Shown: in pieces, positions 1 to 6,187 of the stretch | Position numbering within the stretch: position 1 is the stretch's first letter | Layout: every line of letters begins with the position of its first letter | Source of the DNA: Elusimicrobiota bacterium | GTDB taxonomy: Bacteria; Elusimicrobiota; Elusimicrobia; UBA1565; UBA9628 | Assembly (NCBI GenBank): GCA_028871595.1 | Contig: JAGWMT010000175.1 | Span: forward strand, 1-6,849 | Length of the DNA: 6,849 nucleotides | Direction: 5' to 3' | Notes under the pieces: model-generated | Database searches by the model: none | Seen by the model: the letters and a program-made list of their open reading frames with translations, nothing else | What the model was told of the DNA's origin: nothing | Program-made: the position numbers and the translations under genes

Positions 1-2225
1 TGGCGGCGCACGATCCCGGAGACGACGGACAAGCCCAGCCCCGAGCCCTCGCCGAAGCGTTTCGTGGTGAAGAAAGGCTCGAACAGGCGCGGCAGCACGT
101 CGCCGGGTATGCCGGGCCCGTCGTCGGTCACTTCCAGGACGATGAAGCGGCCGGGACCGGCGGAGAGGAACCGCGTGTCCAGGCTCTTCTCCAGCCGGAC
201 CGGGCGCGCGGAGACCGTGATTCTCCCTTTGCCCTTGACGGCGTCCCGGGCGTTGAAGCAGAGGTTGAGAAGCACCTGCTCGACCTGTCCGGGATCGGCC
301 ATGATCCAGGCCGGCCCGGGTCCCGCCTCGACCAGGAGCTTGACCCGGCCGCCGGCGGCGATCGCCAGCATCTTCGACAGGTTCGCGATCACGGCGTTCA
401 GGTCGGTCGGCCGCTCCTGGGGATCCTTGCGGCGGCTGTAGGTCAGCAGCTGCGTCACCAGGTGGGAGGCGCGCTTGATGGTGGCGACGATCTCGTCGAG
501 ATCCGGGGCGCTGGGATGGGCCGGGCCCACGCCGGCGCGGACGATCTGGGCCAGGCCGGAGGCGCCCATCAGGATGTTGTTGAACTCGTGAGCGATCCCC
601 CCCGCCAGCAGGCCGACGGACTCCAGCTTCTGAGCCTGCATCAGCCGCCTTTCCTGCTCCCGCAGTTCCTCCGTCTTCTGCTCGACCAAAGCGGCGATGG
701 TTTCGGCCCGTCCGAACAGGGTCAAGGTCGTCCAACAGACCAGGTACGAAAATAGAAACGAGGCGGCCACCACGAACCAGCTCAGGACGCTGCGATCCCG
801 GGATTGGAAGCCGCGGAGCGGAATCAGCTCCACGCGCCAGCGCCGTCCCGCGAAATCTCCGGTCATCGTGATCGGCGGGGACGAGACCTCCGGCGGCGCG
901 CCGCGGCTGTAGAGAAGCTCCGGCGCGTTCGGGGAGGTGTCGTCGTACAGCCGCATGCCCAGCGTCCGCCGGTCCACTCCAGCCAGGAGGCTTTCCATCA
1001 TGTCGCCGACGCGGTAGACCCCCTCGATGAGTCCGATCGGTCCGCCGTCGCGCATGGAACTGACCGGGACCATCACGACCACGCCGCGCTGTTCGCCCGT
1101 TTCCTGGATCAGGCGGACGCCGCCGCTGGCGGACGCCTGTCCGGTGGTGAGCGCCCGCTCCGCGGCGTCATGCACCGGATTCTGCTGCTGTCCGATGTCC
1201 AGACCCAGAGCCTTTTCGTTGCCGCGCAGCGGCTCGACGTAGTAGATCGGGAAATAGACCGCGGCGGGGCCGCGCGGAACCAAAGCGCCGCCGGGGCCGA
1301 TGCCGGTGAAGGAGAATCCATTCAGCCCGTCGCGGCGCGCGGCGGCCTCGACCGCCGCCCGTTGGCTCGCGGAAACCCGCGGACGCCATTCCAGCGCCTG
1401 CATGCCCGGGTGCCGCGCCAGGATGCCGCCCGCGAAATTCTTGAATTCGGCGCGGGTCGGATGCTTGCCGCTGGCGAAGATGTCGGCCGCGGTTTGCAGC
1501 GAATCCAGGTGTCCGGCGAGCCCCACGCGCAAGGTCAGGGACACGTCGGCGACCTTGCGGCGGGCGTGGGAGCGAAGGACGTCCTCTTCGTTCCGCGAGG
1601 CGTATAAATGCACCGCGGCGACGGCGGCCATCGTCAGCGCGAGAGCGGCGCTGACGATCGCCCGGCCGCGCCGCGGTCCCCGGCGGGGCCCGAACCAGAG
1701 AAGAACCAGCGGGGCGGCAAGCGCGACGCCGATGGCGTCGCCGACCCACCACGTCGCCCAGGCGAAGGCGGTTTCCGGCGCGGAGATCGCGCCCAGGACC
1801 CGCATGCCGATCACGGCCCACGTCGCGGCGATCAGTCCGGCCAGGGGGCCCGCGATGAGCAGGAAACGAATCCGGTCGCCGTCCCCGCGCAGGGGATCGC
1901 GGCCGCTCAGGACCCGGCGCGCGGCGAGCACGGCCGCGGCGGCCTGGACCGCCGCGCCCACGGCGATCCAAGCGGCCAGGGGCGCGTTGGATGAGGTTCC
2001 GGCCGGATTCCAGACGTTCGCCGCGAAGGAGCCGAGCAGGACTCCCGGCCAGAGCGCGACGCCCCAGAGCCACAACGCGGCCACCGCCACGCCGGCGGAG
2101 GGGCACACCACGGTCGCGTAGCCCGGCGGGATCGCCAGCAGGCGGGCCAGGGACGCGGCGGCGAAGTACGCGAGCGCGAGAAGAAGGATTTTGCGCGCGC
2201 CGCCGCCCTTCCCTTCGGAGCTCAT
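1..2225 (-). CDS. Membrane sensor histidine kinase with MASE1 and CHASE domains (partial, 3' end outside window)
   Basis: 741 complete codons run without interruption to the left edge. Domains in order: a MASE1-type integral membrane module at about 12-208, with roughly seven hydrophobic segments, PSAGVAVAAL at 42-51 and WWVGDAIG near 159-166; an extracytoplasmic CHASE domain at about 225-400, with HPGMQALEWRPRV (Met275) and YFPIYYVEPLRGN (Tyr329, Asn336); a second periplasmic stretch to about 475; a membrane helix at about 481-503; a short coiled-coil-like helix; a HisKA domain with GGIAHEFNNIL, where His546 is the phosphoacceptor and Glu547/Asn550 form the E-x-x-N phosphatase motif; and a HATPase domain with NLCFNARDA (Asn658), DDGPGIP (701-707), FEPFFTTK ending at Lys722 and GEGSGLGL (725-732). 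No HAMP or PAS domain lies between membrane and kinase. The last part of the ATPase domain, and any receiver domain, fall outside. MASE1 and CHASE are sensor modules. CHASE binds small ligands in characterised receptors (cytokinins in plants), but the ligand here is unknown. It starts at an ATG overlapping the previous stop (ATGA). Confidence 0.92.
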   Translation of the reverse strand, partial: MSSEGKGGGARKILLLALAYFAAASLARLLAIPPGYATVVCPSAGVAVAALWLWGVALWPGVLLGSFAANVWNPAGTSSNAPLAAWIAVGAAVQAAAAVLAARRVLSGRDPLRGDGDRIRFLLIAGPLAGLIAATWAVIGMRVLGAISAPETAFAWATWWVGDAIGVALAAPLVLLWFGPRRGPRRGRAIVSAALALTMAAVAAVHLYASRNEEDVLRSHARRKVADVSLTLRVGLAGHLDSLQTAADIFASGKHPTRAEFKNFAGGILARHPGMQALEWRPRVSASQRAAVEAAARRDGLNGFSFTGIGPGGALVPRGPAAVYFPIYYVEPLRGNEKALGLDIGQQQNPVHDAAERALTTGQASASGGVRLIQETGEQRGVVVMVPVSSMRDGGPIGLIEGVYRVGDMMESLLAGVDRRTLGMRLYDDTSPNAPELLYSRGAPPEVSSPPITMTGDFAGRRWRVELIPLRGFQSRDRSVLSWFVVAASFLFSYLVCWTTLTLFGRAETIAALVEQKTEELREQERRLMQAQKLESVGLLAGGIAHEFNNILMGASGLAQIVRAGVGPAHPSAPDLDEIVATIKRASHLVTQLLTYSRRKDPQERPTDLNAVIANLSKMLAIAAGGRVKLLVEAGPGPAWIMADPGQVEQVLLNLCFNARDAVKGKGRITVSARPVRLEKSLDTRFLSAGPGRFIVLEVTDDGPGIPGDVLPRLFEPFFTTKRFGEGSGLGLSVVSGIVRR

Positions 2226-3262
2226 TGGGCCTCCGCCGCGAAGCGCACCAGATCGGGGCGAGCCTCGAGCGCGCCCAGGCGGTCCAGGGCCGCGCGCGCG
2301 GCGGCGGCGAACTCGGCGCCGGCGGGCTTGGGGCGGCCGTAGTTCGTGTCGATGGGGGTCAGTTGAATGTCCCGGACTCCGTCCTTGCCCAGCCGGAAGC
2401 GCGCGATGACGCCGGGCCGCGTGGTCGGGGTCGGGGAGACGAAGAGGAAATTGCCCAGGCTGTAAAGGATCGGCTTGCCTTTGTAGATCTCCAAGGGCTG
2501 CAGCACGTGGGGGTGATGGCCGATGAAGAGATCGGCGCCCGCGTCGATGGCGGCGTGGGCCACCGCCTTCTGAATGTCGTTGGGGTCGTCGGCCAGTTCC
2601 GTGCCGCCGTGGAAGCTGACGACCAGGACGTCGCACTCCTTCTTGGCCCGCCCCACGATGCCCGCGATGCGGTCGAAGTCGCTGTAGGCGACGCCGGGCT
2701 TGTCCGGGCCCGCCCAGCCCGCCTCGGGATGAGTGCTGGTCAGACCCAGGATGCCGACGGCGAGGCCGTCGAATTCGATGCGGCGGACGGCCTCGGCGGC
2801 GGCGCGGTCCCGGCCTCCGCCGACGTAGGTCCACTTCCCCTTTTCGAGGGCCCGGAGCGTGTCCAGGAATCCGTCCAACCCGTAGTCCCACACGTGGTTG
2901 TTGGCGATGTTGAGGACGTTGAATCCCGCCGCTTTGACGATCCGCAAATACCGCGGCTTCGCGCGGAAATTCCACTTCTTCGGAGTCTTCGCGCCGCGCG
3001 CGGTGACGGGCGTCTCCAGGTTGGCGAATTCGATGTCGGCGTCGAGGAGCGACTTGACCGCCGCGGACGGTGCCGCGTCGCCGTGCGCCGCGGCGATGGC
3101 GGCGATCGGCCCGTCCAGGCGGATGTCGCCGACGGCCGTCATCGTGACCTCGACGTCGGCGGCGGCGGTGGCGGTGGAGGCGGCCGCGGCGGCCGTGGAA
3201 ACGGCGGGATCCTGCGCCCGGGCGAGGGAGGAGGTCAGCAGCGCGGCGGCTAGAAGGACCAC
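2222..3262 (-). CDS. CapA-family (PGA_cap) calcineurin-like metallophosphatase, probably exported
   Basis: About 346 residues from a GTG start. The family (Pfam PGA_cap) includes CapA/PgsA of poly-gamma-glutamate capsule systems, but most members in other contexts are uncharacterised phosphoesterases. I see no capB or capC partner here, so no capsule role is claimed. Seen: a hydrophobic N-terminus (VLLAAALL) with a likely signal-peptidase site after Ala16 (ARA-QD); an Ala/Thr/Ser-rich linker at about 20-35; then the dimetal-site motifs in family order: GDIRLDG (Asp46), NLETP (Asn81, Glu83), NNH (Asn121, His123), SFHGG (His218) and GHHPHV (His249-His252), followed by KPILYSLGNFLF. All expected metal ligands appear present. 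The GTG is the only plausible start before the hydrophobic stretch and overlaps surE by 13 bases. It leaves no positive residue in the signal n-region and has no clear ribosome site, so the exact N-terminus is uncertain. The TGA stop overlaps the kinase ATG. Confidence 0.88.
   Translation of the reverse strand: MVLLAAALLTSSLARAQDPAVSTAAAAASTATAAADVEVTMTAVGDIRLDGPIAAIAAAHGDAAPSAAVKSLLDADIEFANLETPVTARGAKTPKKWNFRAKPRYLRIVKAAGFNVLNIANNHVWDYGLDGFLDTLRALEKGKWTYVGGGRDRAAAEAVRRIEFDGLAVGILGLTSTHPEAGWAGPDKPGVAYSDFDRIAGIVGRAKKECDVLVVSFHGGTELADDPNDIQKAVAHAAIDAGADLFIGHHPHVLQPLEIYKGKPILYSLGNFLFVSPTPTTRPGVIARFRLGKDGVRDIQLTPIDTNYGRPKPAGAEFAAAARAALDRLGALEARPDLVRFAAEAQ
2230..2234 (-). promoter_or_regulatory. 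Ribosome binding site of the histidine kinase gene
   Basis: A perfect GGAGG on the minus strand, four bases before the kinase ATG and within the last codons of the CapA-like gene. With the ATGA overlap it supports this start. Confidence 0.65.
3158..3205 (-). repeat. GC-rich triplet-like low-complexity tract encoding an Ala/Thr/Ser linker
   Basis: A run rich in GCC/GCG/ACC-type codons (GGC/GGT/GGA steps on the plus strand) within the CapA-like gene. It encodes residues about 20-35, mostly alanine with a few threonines and serines, between the predicted signal peptide and the catalytic domain. This looks like a flexible spacer made of simple sequence, of a kind prone to length variation. Confidence 0.6.
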
Positions 3263-3996
3263 GTGGACAGCGCCTGAAGGGCCGCGGCGTCGGTGTTGTC
3301 GATCTTCAGCGGCGTCACCGAGACGAGACCCCGGGAAACCGCTCCCACGTCGGTGCCGGGCTCGTCGACCCCGGTGACCTGGCGGCCGGCCAGCCAGAAA
3401 TAGTCCAGGCCGCGGGGGTCGGCCCGTCGGGTGATGTCGGTGCCGTAGATGCGGCGGCCCAGCCGGGCCGGCGCGGCGGCCTTGTAGCCGTTCTTCGGCG
3501 GCACCGGGAAGTTGACGTTGAGGCACACGCCGATGGGCAGGCCGCGCCGCAGGACCTGGCGGGCCAGGCGCTGGGCGAAGGCGGCGGCGGGACGATAGTC
3601 GTTGCCGTCCGGATCCATGGAGAAGGCGATCGAGGGAATGCGCAGCAAGGTCGCCTCCATGGCGGCGGCCACGGTCCCGGAGTAGATCACGTCCTCCCCC
3701 AGGTTGTAGCCGCGGTTGATGCCGGACACCACGAGATCCACCTTGCTCTTCAGGATCTCGAGCACGCCGAAGCGGGCGCAATCCGCGGGACTGCCGTTGA
3801 GGGTGTAGACCGACTCGGCGGTCTTGCGCACGCGGATGGGCTTGTGCAAGGTGAGCGAGTGGCTGTCGGCGGAACGTTCGTGCTCCGGGACGGACACCGT
3901 GACGCGCCCGATGCGGCGCATGGCGGCGATCAGGGCCGGAAGTCCCGGCCCGTCGATGCCGTCGTCGTTGCAGACGAGAATGCGCGGTTTTTTCAT
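3250..3996 (-). CDS. surE: SurE, 5'/3'-nucleotidase (survival protein E family)
   Basis: A 248-residue protein, the usual SurE length. SurE enzymes are divalent-metal-dependent phosphatases of nucleoside monophosphates (some also cleave short polyphosphate) and are linked to stationary-phase survival and nucleotide salvage. They are normally cytoplasmic, and no signal peptide is seen here. Seen: the N-terminal NDDG with the metal ligands Asp11 and Asp12; Ser42 in PEHERSADSHSLTL, matching the serine ligand; LNGSPADCA at 66-74; and SGINRGYNLGEDVIYSGTVAAAMEA, in which Asn98 matches the asparagine ligand. The offset of three from the family residues Asp8, Asp9, Ser39 and Asn95 is constant, which supports the assignment. 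The ATG overlaps the murG stop (ATGA). The Shine-Dalgarno is poor, with a GGAAG about 13 bases away, so translation probably depends on coupling to murG. Finding surE directly after murG is unusual, since it is more often beside pcm, nlpD or rpoS. The stop is TAG, and the last 13 bases overlap the next gene. Confidence 0.95.
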   Translation of the reverse strand: MKKPRILVCNDDGIDGPGLPALIAAMRRIGRVTVSVPEHERSADSHSLTLHKPIRVRKTAESVYTLNGSPADCARFGVLEILKSKVDLVVSGINRGYNLGEDVIYSGTVAAAMEATLLRIPSIAFSMDPDGNDYRPAAAFAQRLARQVLRRGLPIGVCLNVNFPVPPKNGYKAAAPARLGRRIYGTDITRRADPRGLDYFWLAGRQVTGVDEPGTDVGAVSRGLVSVTPLKIDNTDAAALQALSTWSF

Positions 3997-5081
3997 GAGG
4001 CGGCCAGGGCTTCCAGGGCCGCGGCGAAAACGTCCACATTCGTCGCGGCGGGCGGCAATCCCAGGCGGTCGAAGGATAATGACATTTCTTCGCGTCGCCG
4101 GGAGGACCCTTCGGACTTTAGCAAATCGGACAGGACCCCGCCGAGCGCGTCGCGCAGGGCGTCCTCCGGTATCCGGACGACGGCCCCGGCCCGCTCGAAC
4201 GCGCGCGCGTTGGCGTCCTGGTGGTTCGCCGCCGCGTGCGGATAGGGCACCAGGACGGCCGGCGCGCGCTGAGCGGCCAGCTCGGCCAAGGTGCTGGCGC
4301 CGGAGCGGCAGACCACCAGGTCCGCGGCGCCGTAGGCGGCGGCCATGTCGTCTTGGTACTCGCGCACGACCGCGTCCACGCCGGCGGCGCGGTACGCGGC
4401 GGCGGCCTCCTCGGCCCGGCCCTTGCCCGCGAGATGCAGGGCCTGAACTCCCGGGACGGATTTGAGCGCCACGGGCACGGCGGCGTTGATCGCGCGCGCG
4501 CCCTGGCTTCCGCCGAAGACCAGCACCACGCGACGGTCCGCGGCGAGCCCCAGCTCGCGGCGCGAGGCGGCCGCGTCGCGCCGCGTCCACAGCTCGGGCC
4601 GGATGGGCGTGCCCACCACGGTCCCCCGCGCGGCCGGGTCGGCCGGCGGCATCCCCCAGTAAACGGAGGCCCCCAGCTTGGCCGAGGCCGCGTTGGCCAG
4701 CCCCAGGAGGGCGTTCGATTCGTGGACGGCCCGGGGCACGCCCCGGCGCCAGGCGGCGTAGACGAGCGGGAAGGTGAGGTAGCCGCCCATGCCCAGGGCC
4801 AGATCGGGGCGGAACGCGCGCAGGGCCCGGGACAGCGTTCCCAGGCTGCGGACCAGCTTGCCCGCGAAGGAGATCAGCTCCGGACCGGGGCGCCGCGGCA
4901 GGCCGCGCAGGTCCACGGGCAGGGCGGCCAGGCCTTCCTTCTCCAAGACGGGAAGAGCCGGGTCCCCCGCGCGGACGATCATCAGGGGCTCCCAGCCGCG
5001 GTCCTTGAAAGCGCGCGCGGCGACCAGGCCCGGGTAGAAGTGCCCTCCGGTCCCGCCGGCGGCGATCGCGACGCGCCTCAC
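3993..5081 (-). CDS. murG: MurG, UDP-GlcNAc:lipid I N-acetylglucosaminyltransferase
   Basis: A 362-residue GT-B glycosyltransferase (family GT28), close to the 355 residues of E. coli MurG. It transfers GlcNAc from UDP-GlcNAc to lipid I on the inner face of the membrane, giving lipid II, the substrate of FtsW. Seen: the N-terminal glycine loop GGTGGHFYPG at 9-18, the acceptor-side G-loop with His14; a second glycine motif GGSQGAR at 190-196 opening the donor-binding domain; the UDP-GlcNAc site motif RSGASTLAEL ending near Glu267; and NHQDANA starting at Asn286. The start is a GTG overlapping the ftsW stop (GTGA). It is preferred because the glycine loop begins only eight residues later and a GGAGG lies seven bases upstream. 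The frame stays open further upstream, but that part is antisense-like noise within ftsW. The last 50 residues include a Ser/Arg/Glu/Lys-rich stretch (about 320-335) that is less GC-rich than its surroundings. The TGA stop overlaps the surE ATG. Confidence 0.96.
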   Translation of the reverse strand: MRRVAIAAGGTGGHFYPGLVAARAFKDRGWEPLMIVRAGDPALPVLEKEGLAALPVDLRGLPRRPGPELISFAGKLVRSLGTLSRALRAFRPDLALGMGGYLTFPLVYAAWRRGVPRAVHESNALLGLANAASAKLGASVYWGMPPADPAARGTVVGTPIRPELWTRRDAAASRRELGLAADRRVVLVFGGSQGARAINAAVPVALKSVPGVQALHLAGKGRAEEAAAAYRAAGVDAVVREYQDDMAAAYGAADLVVCRSGASTLAELAAQRAPAVLVPYPHAAANHQDANARAFERAGAVVRIPEDALRDALGGVLSDLLKSEGSSRRREEMSLSFDRLGLPPAATNVDVFAAALEALAAS

Positions 5082-6187
5082 GCCGCGCCCTCCCGGCTTT
5101 GCCGCGAGATGCTGAGCAGCACGCCGACGCCCATCAAGGTGGACAACAACGAGGAGCCTCCGAACGAAAGGAACGGAAGCGGGATGCCCTTGGTGGGCAG
5201 GAGGCCGATGGCCATCGCGATGTTGAAGAACGCCTGCAGGACGATGGTGAACGTGATGCCGCTGGCCAGCAAGGTGCCGAACAGGTTCGGGGCCAGGCGC
5301 GCCACCCGGATGCCGCGGGCCAGGATGGTCGCGTACAAGGACAGGATCAGCAGGGCGCCGAGCAGTCCCAGCTCCTCGCAGATCACGGGAAAGATGAAGT
5401 CCGTGTGCGGCTTGGGCAGGTACATGAGCTTCAACTGCGAGGCGCCGAAGCCCTTCCCGAACCAGCCGCCGGAGCCGACGGCCAGGATCGCCTGCGCCAG
5501 CTGGTAGCCCGTTCCCTTGATGTTCTCGAACGGCTTCAGGAAGGTCATCAGGCGCGCGCGCCGGTAGGGCTTGCGCCAAAGCTCCTCGATCACGACCGGC
5601 ACCGCCGCCAGGATCGCGGCGCCGATCCAGCGCACGCGCGCGCCGGCGACGAACAGGACCAGGATGGCGACGGCGAACATCAGCGCGGGCGTCCCCAGGT
5701 CGGGTTCCTTGCCGATCAGGAGAAGCAGGAAGCCGACCACGCCCAGGGGCAGAGCCAGGCCGTGGACGGGCGAGGCCAGCTTGCTGTGCTTGCGGTCAAG
5801 GTAGGTGGCCAAAAATAGGACCGAGGTCAGCTTCGCGAACTCGGCGGGCTGGAGGCCGATGGGGCCCAGATGGATCCAGCGCCGGGCCCCCGCGATGGGG
5901 CGGAACAGCAGCGCCGCGAAGAGCAGGACCGCGGTGACGCCGTAGATGGGCGCCAGCCACTCGCGGAGGCGGTTGTAGTCCAGGCGCGAGAGCCAGCCCA
6001 TCACGATCAGGGAGACGACGGCCCAGGCGAACTGACGCTCGAGGAAGTAATACGGGCGGTTGAGGTTCTGCTCGGCCCAGATGGTGCTGGCGGAATAGAC
6101 CATCACGACCCCCAGCACGGTGAGGGTCAGGGCGGCGGCCAGCAAAATGAAGTCGAACGGGGCGCGGCGGCGCGAGGACGGCCTCAT
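5078..6187 (-). CDS. ftsW: FtsW, SEDS-family septal peptidoglycan glycosyltransferase
   Basis: A 369-residue polytopic membrane protein of the SEDS family. FtsW polymerises lipid II into glycan strands at the division septum, together with a class B PBP (FtsI). Seen: a basic N-terminus (RRR at 6-8) before the first membrane helix (about 12-32) and about ten hydrophobic segments in all; GARRW at 100-104 followed by QPAEFAKL at 113-120; KEPDLGT at 160-166; the large extracytoplasmic loop ending in KPHTDFIF, whose Asp263 matches the catalytic aspartate of SEDS enzymes; EELG at 271-274; and the family signature PLPFLSFGGSS at 336-346. RodA and SpoVE share these motifs. The position between murD and murG favours FtsW. 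The ATG is chosen because it overlaps the murD stop (ATGA), gives a normal N-terminus and has GAAGG four bases upstream. The TGA stop overlaps the murG GTG. The length is slightly short for FtsW but complete at both ends. Confidence 0.95.
   Translation of the reverse strand: MRPSSRRRAPFDFILLAAALTLTVLGVVMVYSASTIWAEQNLNRPYYFLERQFAWAVVSLIVMGWLSRLDYNRLREWLAPIYGVTAVLLFAALLFRPIAGARRWIHLGPIGLQPAEFAKLTSVLFLATYLDRKHSKLASPVHGLALPLGVVGFLLLLIGKEPDLGTPALMFAVAILVLFVAGARVRWIGAAILAAVPVVIEELWRKPYRRARLMTFLKPFENIKGTGYQLAQAILAVGSGGWFGKGFGASQLKLMYLPKPHTDFIFPVICEELGLLGALLILSLYATILARGIRVARLAPNLFGTLLASGITFTIVLQAFFNIAMAIGLLPTKGIPLPFLSFGGSSLLSTLMGVGVLLSISRQSREGAA
5089..5093 (-). promoter_or_regulatory. Ribosome binding site of murG, fixing its GTG start
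   Basis: A perfect GGAGG on the minus strand, seven bases before the murG GTG and lying within the last codons of ftsW. With the GTGA overlap it decides the start codon, since no ATG is available near the conserved N-terminal glycine loop. Confidence 0.7.

Noticed and set aside
804..1607. A 267-codon plus-strand open frame opposite the kinase CHASE region
   Set aside because: The minus-strand frame here carries clear CHASE motifs. The plus-strand product is a His/Arg/Ala-rich mirror with no family resemblance.
1168..2106. A 312-codon minus-strand open frame overlapping the kinase
   Set aside because: It is out of frame with the kinase, Arg/Pro/Gly-rich, and lies within the sequence encoding the MASE1 and CHASE domains. 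No frameshift explains it, because the kinase frame is continuous from its ATG to the window edge.
1991..3253. A 420-codon plus-strand open frame opposite the CapA-like gene
   Set aside because: It is antisense to a gene with a full set of family motifs. Its translation is Arg/Gly/Asp/Val-rich low complexity with no recognisable domain, as expected from the mirrored frame of high-GC coding sequence.
3263..4039. Open frame continuing upstream of the CapA-like gene through surE, suggesting a much longer protein
   Set aside because: The upstream part is an out-of-frame reading of surE (Arg/Pro/His-rich). The CapA-like homology and signal sequence begin only at the GTG near 3262.
4075..4080. A GATAAT resembling a -10 box on the plus strand
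   Set aside because: There is no -35 match at a suitable distance and no plus-strand gene downstream. It is within murG coding sequence and easily a chance match.
4221..5507. A 428-codon plus-strand open frame opposite murG and ftsW
   Set aside because: It runs across two genuine genes on the other strand, is rich in Gly/Gln/Arg/His and has no motif. It is a shadow of GC-rich coding sequence.
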